A DNA stretch of 43,389 nt from an uncultured Actinomycetes bacterium. Lineage in GTDB: Bacteria > Actinomycetota > Actinomycetes > Nanopelagicales > Nanopelagicaceae. The DNA is taken from positions 1 through 43,389 of the forward strand of contig CAJBMC010000034.1 in assembly GCA_903954055.1 (NCBI GenBank). The letters run 5' to 3'. A model generated the notes under the pieces. The model saw nothing but the letters and a program-made list of their open reading frames with translations, made no database searches and was not told where the DNA came from. The position numbers and the translations under genes are program-made. This document shows, piece after piece, positions 9,575-20,168 of the stretch (the stretch's first letter is position 1; each line of letters opens with the position of its first letter).

Positions 9575-10860
9575 TTGAGCCATTTGCAGCCGTTGAGGTA
9601 ATTGCGGCAAAGCGGGATAAGCATGAACTCACCGATCCGCAGATTGATTGGGTAATCGATGCTTACACACGTGGGGCGGTAGCAGATGAGCAGATGTCGG
9701 CGCTGGCGATGGCGATTCTCCTCAATGGAATGAACTCTCGCGAGATTTCACGATGGACCAATGCGATGATCAATACCGGCGAACGTATGAATTGGTCTGC
9801 ACTCGATCGCAAGACTGCTGATAAACATTCCACTGGTGGAGTCGGCGACAAAATTACTCTTCCACTCGCGCCATTAGTCGCTGCCTGCGGGGGAGCGGTT
9901 CCGCAATTATCAGGTCGCGGCCTCGGCCACACCGGTGGCACTTTAGATAAGATGGAATCAATTCCGGGATGGCGTGCATCGCTTTCAAATGATGAGATGC
10001 TGCAAGTCCTTAAAGATACCGGAGCAGTTATCTGTGCAGCTGGCGCTGGTCTTGCACCCGCCGACAAGAAGCTCTATGCGCTGCGCGATGTAACTGCGAC
10101 AGTGGAAGCGATCCCTTTAATTGCATCATCAATCATGAGTAAGAAAATTGCCGAAGGCACCTCTGCCTTGGTACTCGATGTAAAGACCGGATCTGGCGCC
10201 TTTATGTCTGATCCCAAGAAGGCCTCGGAACTTGCCCGCACTATGGTGCAGCTCGGCGTTGATGCTGGCGTAAAGATGCGCGCCCTTGTTACAGCGATGG
10301 ATGTTCCATTGGGATTTACTGCAGGAAATGCGCTCGAGGTGCGCGAATCTGTCGAGGTACTTGCTGGAGGCGGACCTTCCGATGTTGTCGAACTTACAAT
10401 CTTGCTTGCTCGCGAGATGATTGATGCAGCAGGCATTGTTGGAAAAGACCCAGCAGATGCTTTGAAGGATGGCAGCGCAATGGATCATTGGCGTCGAATG
10501 GTCGCCGCGCAAGGTGGAGATCCAGATGCTGCACTACCCATCGCACTCGAGCACCATGTTGTGAAGGCTCCCAATAGCGGAATTATCACAACCATGGATG
10601 CGATGAAGGTCGGCGTATCTGCCTGGCGTTTAGGTGCTGGACGTTCGAAGCAAGGCGAGAAAGTTCAGGCGGGTGCCGGTATTGAAATGCATGCAAAGCC
10701 TGGAGATTACATCGAAGCAGGTGCTCCACTCTTTACACTTCATACTGATGAAGCGGAACGTTTTGAACGTGCGCTACAAGCCCTAGAGGGCGCAGTCATT
10801 ATTATTGAAAACGGAGTGGTCAATCGACTTCCGTTGGTTCTCGAAAGGATCGAAGGATGA
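9571..10860 (+). CDS. deoA: Thymidine/pyrimidine-nucleoside phosphorylase
   Basis: DKHSTGGVGDKITLPLAPLVAACG, SGRGLGHTGGTLDKMESIPG, KTGSGAFM. Confidence 0.97.
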   Translation: MIEPFAAVEVIAAKRDKHELTDPQIDWVIDAYTRGAVADEQMSALAMAILLNGMNSREISRWTNAMINTGERMNWSALDRKTADKHSTGGVGDKITLPLAPLVAACGGAVPQLSGRGLGHTGGTLDKMESIPGWRASLSNDEMLQVLKDTGAVICAAGAGLAPADKKLYALRDVTATVEAIPLIASSIMSKKIAEGTSALVLDVKTGSGAFMSDPKKASELARTMVQLGVDAGVKMRALVTAMDVPLGFTAGNALEVRESVEVLAGGGPSDVVELTILLAREMIDAAGIVGKDPADALKDGSAMDHWRRMVAAQGGDPDAALPIALEHHVVKAPNSGIITTMDAMKVGVSAWRLGAGRSKQGEKVQAGAGIEMHAKPGDYIEAGAPLFTLHTDEAERFERALQALEGAVIIIENGVVNRLPLVLERIEG

Positions 10861-11966
10861 GCGTTGTAAACCCCGATTTACTGAAGAAGCCTTCCGCCGA
10901 CCAAGTGAAGCGACTTCCGAAGGCACTTCTCCATGACCATCTTGATGGCGGACTTCGTCCAGAGACAATTATCGAAATCGCACAAGAGATTGGCCACGAA
11001 CTTCCAACCTATGATGCAACAGAACTTGCAGAGTGGTTTCGCACTGCATGTGATTCGGGTTCACTTGTTCTTTATTTAGAAACTTTTGCTCACACAGTTG
11101 CAGTGATGCAACGACATCAAGATGTGGTGCGAGTTGCTCGTGAATGTGCCATTGATTTAGCGCGCGATGGCGTCGTATATGCCGAAGTTCGAATGGCTCC
11201 GGAGCTTATTACCGAGAAAGGACTCTCACTCACTGATGCGGTGGAGGCAATTCTGCAAGGATTCCGTGAAGGTGAAGCGGCGGCAAAGGCAGAGGGCAAC
11301 TCGATTCGCATCTTCTCGCTGCTCTGCGGAATGCGCCAAAATGAACGCTCGCAAGAGGTAGCAGAACTTGCGGTGAAGTATCGCGACCGCGGAGTCGTAG
11401 GTTTTGATATCGCAGGTCCAGAAGATGGATTCCCGCCCAGTGATCAGCTCGATACCTTTGAATATCTTCGGAAAGAGAATGCCCACTTCACCATTCATGC
11501 TGGTGAGGCCTATGGATTACCGTCAATTTGGGAGGCAATTCAAATCTGTGGCGCTGAGCGATTAGGTCATGGCGTTCGTATCGCAGATGACATCGACTTC
11601 AATCACACTCCACCTCGATTGGGTCGCCTTGCTGCATATGTTCGCGATCGTCGAATTCCGTTAGAGATGTGCCCGTCATCGAATATTCAAACCGGTGTCG
11701 CCACATCATTTTCAGACCATCCGATTGGCAAATTGGCAAAGCTGCGCTTTCGCGTCACACTCAATACCGATAACCGATTGATGTCGGCGACATCAATGTC
11801 TCGCGAGATGAATGAACTTGTTACAGCCTGTGATTGGAATTTCCTAGACCTACAAAGAGTGACTATCAATTCATTGAAGAGCGCTTTTATTCCATTCGAA
11901 GAACGTCTGAGCATCATCGATGAGATTGTGAAGCCAGGCTACGCAGCGATTGCGGCTGAAAAATGA
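10857..11966 (+). CDS. add: Adenosine deaminase
   Basis: LPKALLHDHLDGGLRPET, FTIHAGEAYG, RLGHGVRI, EMCPSSNIQTG, LNTDNR. Confidence 0.96.
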   Translation: MSVVNPDLLKKPSADQVKRLPKALLHDHLDGGLRPETIIEIAQEIGHELPTYDATELAEWFRTACDSGSLVLYLETFAHTVAVMQRHQDVVRVARECAIDLARDGVVYAEVRMAPELITEKGLSLTDAVEAILQGFREGEAAAKAEGNSIRIFSLLCGMRQNERSQEVAELAVKYRDRGVVGFDIAGPEDGFPPSDQLDTFEYLRKENAHFTIHAGEAYGLPSIWEAIQICGAERLGHGVRIADDIDFNHTPPRLGRLAAYVRDRRIPLEMCPSSNIQTGVATSFSDHPIGKLAKLRFRVTLNTDNRLMSATSMSREMNELVTACDWNFLDLQRVTINSLKSAFIPFEERLSIIDEIVKPGYAAIAAEK

Positions 11967-12928
11967 GCGCCCTTTTATTGACAGTAATTGCAGTTGTAAT
12001 TGTCGTTACCTCTGCATATTCAGTGCGGACTTTGCGAATCATCGGTCGCAAGGTAGGTGAGGTTCGCAATGAGCAGCGAAACTTAGAGAAGAAGATTAAG
12101 AGCGCGGCGCTTTCAGCCCATCACGATTCCGGAGCAATCCTTGCTCGACTCAACTTACTTAATCTTGAAATACCTGGAATCAAGGATCGAGATTTCAACT
12201 TTGTACTTTCGCTGACCAGCCATCCAGCACGCTTTGATGCCCTCGCAATCGCCCTGCCAGAGTTAAAGAAGCAGGTGTTGCAGCCAAGCGAGATTATTCT
12301 CAACATCGCGCATACGGATATAAGCCAATTGCGTCAATCCATCCGCGAACTCGCAGCTACCGGTTACATAGTCATCAATGAATGTAGCGACCTTGGTCCA
12401 GGTAAGAAATTAATTCCAACTCTGCGGTTGTATCCAGGAGTCCCCATCATTGCCATTGATGATGATCTGATTCTGACTCCGGATCTCACCTTGCAATTAA
12501 TGTTGGAGCACCATCTCTACCCTGATTCGATTATCGCCTCGCGCGTCCATCGAGTTACATGCGCTTCAGATGGCTCATTAGAGCCCTTCTCAGCGTGGGA
12601 GAAGGGCGCAGATACCCTCCTTGGACCTTCTTTTGACCTCATGGCAACATCGGGCGCAGGGACTCTCTTTCCAGCGGGATCGCTCCATCCAGATGCTCTC
12701 GATGAAGCTCGCTACACCGAACTTGCCTTTCATACCGACGACCTTTGGTGGTACTTCCAAGCTCGACGAATAGGTACTCAGATTCGTCGCCTTCCCGGAT
12801 ATCGCGCTCTTGAATTTATCCCAGAGACGCAAGAAGTTGGTCTATGGAAGACCGGAAATAAAGATCGTAACGACATTAACTTCAAGAAGTTGGTCGATGA
12901 AATTGGAGTGAGCAATGGCGACAAGTAA
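11963..12928 (+). CDS. Membrane-anchored glycosyltransferase-like protein
   Basis: N-terminal TM segment (LLLTVIAVVIVVTSAY), short charged/coiled region, then FVLSLTSHPARFDALAIALPELKKQ...DLGPGKKLIPTL...PIIAIDDDLI (DXD-like) ...DDLWWYFQARR. ATGA overlap with add; 14-bp overlap with deoC. Confidence 0.7.
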   Translation: MSALLLTVIAVVIVVTSAYSVRTLRIIGRKVGEVRNEQRNLEKKIKSAALSAHHDSGAILARLNLLNLEIPGIKDRDFNFVLSLTSHPARFDALAIALPELKKQVLQPSEIILNIAHTDISQLRQSIRELAATGYIVINECSDLGPGKKLIPTLRLYPGVPIIAIDDDLILTPDLTLQLMLEHHLYPDSIIASRVHRVTCASDGSLEPFSAWEKGADTLLGPSFDLMATSGAGTLFPAGSLHPDALDEARYTELAFHTDDLWWYFQARRIGTQIRRLPGYRALEFIPETQEVGLWKTGNKDRNDINFKKLVDEIGVSNGDK

Positions 12929-13601
12929 ATACACCCTTCGACAGGTTGCGAAGACAATCGATTATGCGCTCCTTCGCCCAGATATGTCACGCGATGAAGT
13001 TCGTGAAGGTTGCCTCGTCGCCCTGAAATACGATGTTGCATCAGTCTGCTGCAAACCAGCTGATGTTGCTTTCTGCGCCGATATTTTGCGGGGAAGTGAT
13101 GTCCATGTTGGCACTGTCGTTGGCTTCCCACATGGAAATTCAGCAACTGCGGTAAAAGTTTTTGAGACAAAGCAAGTGGTTGCAGATGGAGCCACTGAGA
13201 TTGATGTGGTTTTAAATATCGGATGGATGAAGTCCGGGATGTATGACGAGGTACGAGAAGAACTTGCCGCTGTAGTTGCCGCTGCAAGTGGTAATCAGGT
13301 AAAAGTTATCTTGGAAAATGCCTATCTGACTAAAGAAGAGATTGTTAAGGCATGCCAGTTGGTTGAAGCATCTGGCGCCGACTATGTAAAAACATCAACC
13401 GGCTTTGCTCCCACCGGTGCGGTATTAGAAGATGTAAAGCTGATGCGCGCATCTGTATCTGCAAAGATGGAGGTTAAGAGCGCAGGTGGGGTAAAGAATC
13501 TTGATCAGCTACTTGCCTTTATGGATGCCGGCGTAAAGCGAAGTGGTGCATCTGCTGCTGCAGCGATGCTCGATGAATTCAAAGAGCGCTTTGGAAATTA
13601 G
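12915..13601 (+). CDS. deoC: Deoxyribose-phosphate aldolase
   Basis: GTVVGFPHGNSATAVKVFE, EIDVVLNIGWMKSG, VKVILENAYL, ADYVKTSTGFAPTGA, VKSAGGVK. Confidence 0.97.
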   Translation: MATSKYTLRQVAKTIDYALLRPDMSRDEVREGCLVALKYDVASVCCKPADVAFCADILRGSDVHVGTVVGFPHGNSATAVKVFETKQVVADGATEIDVVLNIGWMKSGMYDEVREELAAVVAAASGNQVKVILENAYLTKEEIVKACQLVEASGADYVKTSTGFAPTGAVLEDVKLMRASVSAKMEVKSAGGVKNLDQLLAFMDAGVKRSGASAAAAMLDEFKERFGN

Positions 13602-13604
13602 TAG

Positions 13605-15224
13605 CTAACCCTGCAAGAACTTCTTTAACGGTTGGCGTAATTCGTTGAGAAGTGCGCTCGACTCATCCGCGCTCTTAGTAATAACTTCGATATAACACTT
13701 CATCTTCGCCTCGGTTCCAGATGGGCGAATAATGATGCGAATTCCTCCTGCGAGCCAGATCCGTAAGCCATCTGTAGGTGGCAGGCCGTCCTGTGGCGCT
13801 GCAAGATCATCGATTGCTTCGACCTTACGTCCGGCAATCTCTGCAGGTGGATTGTTGCGAAGCTCCGCAAGTAATTGAGTTATCGCTGACATATCAGAGA
13901 CCCGAATCGAAATTTGTTCGGTGCCATGGAATCCGTGGCGTTCCCAGATTTCATCGAGTAAATTCGAGAGAGTTAAACCATCGCGCTTAAGCTCCATGGC
14001 AATCTGCGCCAAGAAGAGCGCCGCAGAAATTCCATCTTTATCATTAACAGTCTCTGAATCAACCGAATAGCCAATCGCCTCTTCATACCCATAGGCAAGA
14101 TTTTCAATCTTTGCCAGCCATTTAAATCCAGTGAGTACCTCTTTAAAATCAACGTTGTAGTGGGCCGCGATCTTGCGCAGGGCAGAGGAAGAGACAATTG
14201 AATTTCCCATAGTGCCGCTTGGCGCCGTCCGAGCAATCCATTCTCCGAAGATGACACCTAACTCATCACCACGAAGCATGCGCCAGCCAATTTTTGGATC
14301 ATTAATTGCTGCAGCACACCGGTCTGCATCGGGATCATTTGCAATGACAAGATCAGCACCGAAATCGCGAGCCTTTGCCAACGCTAAATCAATAGCGCCA
14401 GGTTCCTCCGGATTGGGAAATGCAACGGTCGGAAAATCTGGATCGGGGGTGCATTGCTCATCGACCAGAATCAGAGTTGCAAAGCCGGCATGGTTGAAGA
14501 CACGTTGCACTGTCTCAGTTCCAACTCCGTGCATCGCGGTATAGACAATCTTGATATCACCAGGCTTTGGGGCTAATTTGATTGTCCGTTGAATATATTC
14601 AGTAATGACATCTTCACCAAGTACAGTCCAATTTTTTCCACGGGGAAGTGAAGCGAGGGATTTCACCGCGCCAATCTCAGCGGCGATAAAGCCATCGGTT
14701 GGATTAATTATCTGTGATGCTGCGTATTCAATTCCATCGGCTCGTGGTCCGATATAAACCTTGTAGCCATTATCTTCCGGTGGATTATGGCTTGCAGTTA
14801 CCATGATTCCGACATCGCACTTTAAATACGATGTAGCAAAGGCAAGAACCGGCGTTGGTAGCGGGCGCGGCAAGATAAAGACTTTCATTCCAGCGCCACT
14901 TAAAATCTCCGCCGATTCAAATGTGTAATCTTCAGAGCCATATCGAGCATCGCGACCAATAACTACTGATCGCATTCCACGCTCTTTCATATATGCAGCA
15001 ATACCTGCAGCAGTACGACCAACGACGGCGCGGTTCATGCGAGAAGGACCGGCGCCTATTGGCCCTCGCAAACCAGCGGTGCCAAATTGGAGAAAGCCGC
15101 TAAAGAGAGGCTTGAGCGCTGATTCATCTCCAGCATCAAGGAGCGCCTGTAGGTGAGCTCTGGTTACCGGATCTGGATCGTCGCCAATCCAAGCGGTAAC
15201 TTCTTCTACGAGCGCTGCATCCAT
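13605..15224 (-). CDS. Phospho-sugar mutase (phosphohexomutase superfamily; phosphoglucomutase / possible phosphopentomutase)
   Basis: GTAGLRGPIGAGPSRMN, VMVTASHNPPEDNGYKVY-type active site (GIMVTASHNPPEDNGYKVY), DPDADR, IIRPSGTEAKMKCYIE. Confidence 0.93.
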   Translation of the reverse strand: MDAALVEEVTAWIGDDPDPVTRAHLQALLDAGDESALKPLFSGFLQFGTAGLRGPIGAGPSRMNRAVVGRTAAGIAAYMKERGMRSVVIGRDARYGSEDYTFESAEILSGAGMKVFILPRPLPTPVLAFATSYLKCDVGIMVTASHNPPEDNGYKVYIGPRADGIEYAASQIINPTDGFIAAEIGAVKSLASLPRGKNWTVLGEDVITEYIQRTIKLAPKPGDIKIVYTAMHGVGTETVQRVFNHAGFATLILVDEQCTPDPDFPTVAFPNPEEPGAIDLALAKARDFGADLVIANDPDADRCAAAINDPKIGWRMLRGDELGVIFGEWIARTAPSGTMGNSIVSSSALRKIAAHYNVDFKEVLTGFKWLAKIENLAYGYEEAIGYSVDSETVNDKDGISAALFLAQIAMELKRDGLTLSNLLDEIWERHGFHGTEQISIRVSDMSAITQLLAELRNNPPAEIAGRKVEAIDDLAAPQDGLPPTDGLRIWLAGGIRIIIRPSGTEAKMKCYIEVITKSADESSALLNELRQPLKKFLQG

Positions 15225-15230
15225 AACTGC

Positions 15231-15236
15231 AGATTA
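15231..15236 (-). promoter_or_regulatory. -10-like TAATCT, 6 nt before the phospho-sugar mutase start
   Basis: Minus strand TAATCT-GCAGTT-ATG. Confidence 0.5.
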
Positions 15237-15251
15237 CTCGCTTGCATCTAG

Positions 15252-16082
15252 TTAGACGAGTTTCGGGATTGTCCGCTTGAGCAATTCGCCCATACGGCTC
15301 GCTGCTGCTTTACCGGCAGCGATAACTTCTTCATGGTTGAGCTTCTCGCCAGTCATTCCAGCAGCAGCGTTAGAGACCAATGAGATTCCCAATACTTCTG
15401 CTCCCATCGCATGTGCGGCGATTGCCTCAGGAACGGTAGACATTCCCACGAGGTCTGCACCCATAGTGCGCATCATCAAAATTTCAGCAGGTGTTTCATA
15501 GGTAGGTCCGCGCCAATGAACATAGACACCTTCTTGAAGCGATGAATCTTCTCGCTTCACAATCTCTCGGATGCGCTTGCTATAGAGATCGGTGAGATCA
15601 ACAAATGTTGCGCCAGATAGCGGTGATTGTGCCGTCATTGAAATGTGGTCACGAATGAGCACTGGTTCTCCAACTTTGTAACCGGCGTTAATTCCACCGC
15701 ATGCATTGGTGAGTACAACTACTTTGCAGCCCGCTTTGACTGCAGTGCGGACACCATGAACAACCGGCTCCATACCTTTGCCTTCATAGAGGTGTGTGCG
15801 ACCGAGAAAAACGAGTGCGCGAATTGTTGCGGAGCCGTCTTTGATTTCATACGAGCGAACTTTTCCGGAGTGGCCTTCTACTGCCGGAGCCTCAAAACCT
15901 GTGAGTTCGTGTGCATCACACTCGTATGCAGGGGTACCGAGCGCATCGCATGCCGTTACCCAACCAGAACCCATCACGAGTGCGACGTCGTGAGTTGCGA
16001 CTCCAGTACGTGAAGCAATTTCTGATGCAGCTTGAGCAGCTGCCGCCATGGGATCTTTATAGAGAAGTTCGGTTGAGGTCAT
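15252..16082 (-). CDS. punA: Purine-nucleoside phosphorylase
   Basis: [85 protein letters not shown]. Confidence 0.95.
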   Translation of the reverse strand: MTSTELLYKDPMAAAAQAASEIASRTGVATHDVALVMGSGWVTACDALGTPAYECDAHELTGFEAPAVEGHSGKVRSYEIKDGSATIRALVFLGRTHLYEGKGMEPVVHGVRTAVKAGCKVVVLTNACGGINAGYKVGEPVLIRDHISMTAQSPLSGATFVDLTDLYSKRIREIVKREDSSLQEGVYVHWRGPTYETPAEILMMRTMGADLVGMSTVPEAIAAHAMGAEVLGISLVSNAAAGMTGEKLNHEEVIAAGKAAASRMGELLKRTIPKLV

Positions 16083-17797
16083 GCCTCAATAATGTCACAG
16101 AGAATGGTGCCACTCGAAACAGTCTCGCCTACGACTGCCTTGAGGTTTTTAATCACACCGCTCTTATGGGCGTTAAGTGGTTGCTCCATCTTCATCGCTT
16201 CTAGGACGATGATGAGGTCGCCAGCTTCAACGCTCTGACCTTCTTCGACAGCGATCTTTACGACTGTTCCCTGCATTGGACTTGGCAATCCATCACCAGA
16301 AGCTCCAGATGCCGATGCCTGCTTTGCTCGGTGGCGCTTTACGACAGGCTCAGGCGCATGAACCAGGATTTCAAATCGCTTTCCATTGACTTCGGCGACA
16401 AGCTTCTCAGCTGCTGCCTTTGTCTGCACGTCAACTGCTTCAGATGAGTAAGCAGGTATTTCATTGACGAATTCATTTTCAATGTAACTCGTATAGACCT
16501 TGAAGTTTTCGGTGTAGTGAGGGTCTTCAAGTATTGCGCGGTGGAATGGAAGCGCAGTTGCTAGCCCTTGGACTTCAAACTCTGCAAGCGCACGGCGGGA
16601 TCGTTGGATTGCCTCTTCACGAGTTGCGCCAGTAACAATCAATTTAGCGAGCAGTGAGTCAAAGTTTCCGCCAATGACATCTCCCTTACGGAATCCGGCA
16701 TCAACTCGAACTCCTGGACCTGTTGGAATCTGCCACTCAGTAATTCGTCCAGGGGCTGGCAAGAATGAACGACCCGGATCTTCACCGTTGATGCGGAATT
16801 CAATTGAATGTCCACGGATGATGGGATCATCAAACCCAAGTGCTTCACCCATGGCGATGCGGAATTGTTGGCGTACTAAGTCAATACCAGTAACCTCTTC
16901 AGAGACCGGGTGCTCAACTTGTAAACGGGTATTTACTTCGAGAAATGAAATTGTTCCGTCGAGGCCAACGAGAAATTCACATGTTCCAGCTCCGACGTAA
17001 CCTGCCTCTTTCATGATGGCCTTTGATGAACGATAGAGCTCTGCATTCTGTTCATCGGTCAGAAATGGTGCTGGCGCCTCTTCAACGAGCTTCTGATGGC
17101 GACGTTGTAATGAGCAATCGCGGGTAGATACAACAACTGCATTTCCAAACTTATCCGCGAGTACTTGGGTTTCAACGTGGCGAGGCTTATCTAGATAGCG
17201 CTCAACGAAACATTCGCCTCGACCAAATCCGGCAATTGCTTCTCGTACCGCTGATGCGTAGAGCTCTGGAATTTCTTCAAGGGTACGTGCAACTTTGAGA
17301 CCACGTCCTCCACCACCGAAGGCCGCCTTGATGGCAACTGGCAGACCATGCTCTTTTGCAAATGCAATGACCTCATCTGCATGCTCAACTGGATCTTTAG
17401 TTCCTGCAACAAGTGGAGCACCAGCTACCGCTGCGATTCGACGCGCTGAAACTTTGTCACCGAGGGCGCTAATTGCTGCTGGGGAGGGGCCAATCCAAAT
17501 TAACCCAGCATCGATAACGGCTTGTGCAAAATCTGCATTCTCGGAGAGAAAGCCATAACCAGGGTGTACCGCATCAGCGCCGGATTTTTTAGCTAGCGCA
17601 ATAATTTTCGGAATATTGAGGTAGGTATCTTTCGCAACTGCACCTTCGAGAGAGTAAGCAAAGTCGGCGTGCTTTACATGTAGAGCATCGCGATCTTCTT
17701 CAGAGTACATCGCAACAGATTCGAGGCCATGATCCTTACATGCGCGAATAACGCGGAGGGCGATTTCACCTCGGTTAGCTATCAGTACGCGCTTCAT
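16079..17797 (-). CDS. Acetyl/propionyl-CoA carboxylase alpha subunit (biotin carboxylase + BCCP)
   Basis: [19 protein letters not shown] start at 17797; [26 protein letters not shown], biotinylation motif LEAMKMEQP. Confidence 0.96.
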   Translation of the reverse strand: MKRVLIANRGEIALRVIRACKDHGLESVAMYSEEDRDALHVKHADFAYSLEGAVAKDTYLNIPKIIALAKKSGADAVHPGYGFLSENADFAQAVIDAGLIWIGPSPAAISALGDKVSARRIAAVAGAPLVAGTKDPVEHADEVIAFAKEHGLPVAIKAAFGGGGRGLKVARTLEEIPELYASAVREAIAGFGRGECFVERYLDKPRHVETQVLADKFGNAVVVSTRDCSLQRRHQKLVEEAPAPFLTDEQNAELYRSSKAIMKEAGYVGAGTCEFLVGLDGTISFLEVNTRLQVEHPVSEEVTGIDLVRQQFRIAMGEALGFDDPIIRGHSIEFRINGEDPGRSFLPAPGRITEWQIPTGPGVRVDAGFRKGDVIGGNFDSLLAKLIVTGATREEAIQRSRRALAEFEVQGLATALPFHRAILEDPHYTENFKVYTSYIENEFVNEIPAYSSEAVDVQTKAAAEKLVAEVNGKRFEILVHAPEPVVKRHRAKQASASGASGDGLPSPMQGTVVKIAVEEGQSVEAGDLIIVLEAMKMEQPLNAHKSGVIKNLKAVVGETVSSGTILCDIIEA

Positions 17798-18396
17798 TGC
17801 ATCTCCTTTACCTGTGGCCAAGAATAACCAAGTTGTTTCATCGCTCTCAGCAGGAAAGGCATAGAAAGCCCCACCACATTTGTGTAATCGCCTTCAATAA
17901 CTGGGATAAAAGGTGAACCAAAACCATCGAGGGTAAATCCACCGGCAACGTGTAAAGGTTCTCCAGATGCCACGTAATCGGTAATTTCTTCATCGGTCAT
18001 ATCGGTAAAAGTGACCTTTGTGGTCACGCGATCTGCAATCTCGATTCCTTGCGCGGTATCAATAATGCAGTGACCGGTGTGAAGTAATCCTGTGCGGCCA
18101 CTTATTTTCTTAGCTCGTTCGATAGCGACAGCCTCAGTTCCCGGCTTTCCAAAGGAGACCCCATCTACATCAAATGTTGAGTCACAACCAATAATGATGG
18201 CAGGGTAATCAATCTGCTCGCGAACTGTATGTGCCTTTGAGACGGCGAGTGCAATCACCATATCTTCTGGTGACATTGAGTTGAAGAACTCTGTCTCTTC
18301 ATCAACATGGCTCACAATCACAGTTGGTTTAATGCCAGCGCCTTCAAGTAGGCGAAGTCGAGATTTAGATTGCGAAGCTAAAACAATTCGAGGCAT
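17794..18396 (-). CDS. maf: Maf-like nucleotide pyrophosphatase
   Basis: [36 protein letters not shown], start/stop overlaps with neighbours. Confidence 0.93.
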   Translation of the reverse strand: MPRIVLASQSKSRLRLLEGAGIKPTVIVSHVDEETEFFNSMSPEDMVIALAVSKAHTVREQIDYPAIIIGCDSTFDVDGVSFGKPGTEAVAIERAKKISGRTGLLHTGHCIIDTAQGIEIADRVTTKVTFTDMTDEEITDYVASGEPLHVAGGFTLDGFGSPFIPVIEGDYTNVVGLSMPFLLRAMKQLGYSWPQVKEMQ

Positions 18397-18578
18397 TATT
18401 CAAACTTTCGTGCGCCGAAAGTCACTTGGTGGGGAAGTGGCTGACGTAGTTGAGGCAGACCGAAGACGCTCCGTTTAATAACTGCTTTAAGCTCTACCGG
18501 CTTACGGTTATTTAAGACAGCATGGAGTGCGAGCAGCTCTTCATCGCTCGGGTGGCCTGTTGTAACTGTAAATTTCAT
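18396..18578 (-). CDS. Acyl-CoA carboxylase epsilon subunit-like small protein
   Basis: 60 aa MKFTVTTGHPSDEELLALHAVLNNR; located directly after the beta subunit, as in other actinobacteria. Confidence 0.8.
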   Translation of the reverse strand: MKFTVTTGHPSDEELLALHAVLNNRKPVELKAVIKRSVFGLPQLRQPLPHQVTFGARKFE

Positions 18579-20150
18579 TTAGAGCGGAATATTTCCATGC
18601 TTACGCGCTGGCAAGATATCGCGCTTGGTCTTTAAAGTACGGAATGCCTTTGTAATGTATTGACGTGAATCTTCAGGTTCAATCACGCTATCGATTGTTC
18701 CGCGCTCTGCAGCGAGATATGGGTTCGAGAACTTTTCGGTGTAATCATCAACAAGTTCTTTGCGCTTGGCATCGACATCTTTTGCCTCGGAGATCTCCTT
18801 GCGGTGCAAGATATTGACTGCTCCCTGAGCTCCCATGACTGCAATCTCCGCAGTTGGCCAAGCGAAGTTGATATCGCTTCCTAGATATTTAGATCCCATC
18901 ACAATAAATGCGCCGCCATATGCCTTACGCGTAATCAAGGTAACGAGTGGAACTGAGGCTTCGGCATATGCATAGAGGAGCTTTGCGCCGCGTCGAATGA
19001 TTCCATTCCATTCTTGCTCTGTTCCAGGAAGGAATCCTGGAACATCGACCAAGGTAAGGATTGGAATATTAAAGGCATCGCAGAAGCGCAAGAATCGAGC
19101 AGCCTTCTCAGATGAATTGATATCTAAAGTTCCAGCAAGCTGTGATGGCTGATTGGCGATGATTCCAACTGATTGACCTTCAATGCGCGCAAAGCCAACC
19201 ACAATATTTGGAGCGTAGAGTGAATGAACTTCAAGGAATTCGCCTTCATCAACGATTGCTTGAATAAGTACCTTCATATCGTATGGCTGATTAGGGCTAT
19301 CTGGAATCAATGTATTGAGGGCAGAATCAGAGGCCTTCTTATCTAACGTCTCTGTCGGAGGTAGCACTGGAGATCCATCCATATTATTTGATGGAAGATA
19401 TGACAGGAGCGCCTTAACGTAATCAATTGCATCTGCTTCGGAATCTGCCATGTAGTGCGCATTTCCAGATTTCGTATTATGCGTGAAAGCTCCGCCGAGC
19501 TCTTCCATACCAACATCTTCACCAGTGACAGTTTTGATTACATCAGGACCGGTGATAAACATATTTGAAGTCTCCTTCACCATCACGGTGAAGTCAGTGA
19601 GCGCAGGTGAGTAAGCAGAGCCTCCCGCGCATGGGCCGAGAATCAATGAGATCTGTGGGATTACTCCTGAAGAGCGAGTATTCAGACGGAAGATCTTTCC
19701 GTATCCATTGAGGGATGCAACGCCTTCCTGGATGCGAGCTCCACCGGAGTCATTAATTCCAATCAGTGGAATTCCTGACTTCAATGCGAAGTCTGCAATC
19801 TTTACAATCTTTTCAGCGTGAACCTCTCCAAGTGAGCCACCAAATACGGTGAAATCTTGTGAGTACAAGGCGATTGGTCGTCCATCTACGGTGGCAGTTC
19901 CGATGATGACACCATCGCCGTAAGGGCGATTCTTCTCCATTCCAAAGTTCTGCGCGCGGTGGCGAGCAAACTCATCAATTTCAGTAAATGAATCTGGATC
20001 AACGAGCATCTCAATGCGTTCGCGCGCGGTCTTCTTTCCCTTGACGTGCTGTTTTTCAACGGCGCGGGCAGAACCTGCATGGACGGCTTCATCAATTCGA
20101 GCGCGGAGGTCTTCAATTTTTCCGGCGGTGGTATGTAGATCATGGCTCAT
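18579..20150 (-). CDS. Acyl-CoA carboxylase beta subunit (carboxyltransferase)
   Basis: [95 protein letters not shown]. Confidence 0.97.
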   Translation of the reverse strand: MSHDLHTTAGKIEDLRARIDEAVHAGSARAVEKQHVKGKKTARERIEMLVDPDSFTEIDEFARHRAQNFGMEKNRPYGDGVIIGTATVDGRPIALYSQDFTVFGGSLGEVHAEKIVKIADFALKSGIPLIGINDSGGARIQEGVASLNGYGKIFRLNTRSSGVIPQISLILGPCAGGSAYSPALTDFTVMVKETSNMFITGPDVIKTVTGEDVGMEELGGAFTHNTKSGNAHYMADSEADAIDYVKALLSYLPSNNMDGSPVLPPTETLDKKASDSALNTLIPDSPNQPYDMKVLIQAIVDEGEFLEVHSLYAPNIVVGFARIEGQSVGIIANQPSQLAGTLDINSSEKAARFLRFCDAFNIPILTLVDVPGFLPGTEQEWNGIIRRGAKLLYAYAEASVPLVTLITRKAYGGAFIVMGSKYLGSDINFAWPTAEIAVMGAQGAVNILHRKEISEAKDVDAKRKELVDDYTEKFSNPYLAAERGTIDSVIEPEDSRQYITKAFRTLKTKRDILPARKHGNIPL

Positions 20151-20155
20151 GCGCT

Positions 20156-20162
20156 TAAGGTA
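20156..20162. promoter_or_regulatory. Overlapping divergent -10 elements (accD-like on minus, birA on plus)
   Basis: Plus TAAGGT-ACTAGCC-GTG(20169); minus TACCTT-AAGCGC-ATG(20150). Confidence 0.5.
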
Positions 20163-20168
20163 CTAGCC

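Noticed and set aside
12778-13287. 169-aa minus-strand ORF opposite GT/deoC
   Set aside because: Spans two well-supported plus-strand genes with Gln/His-rich antisense composition; no family resemblance.
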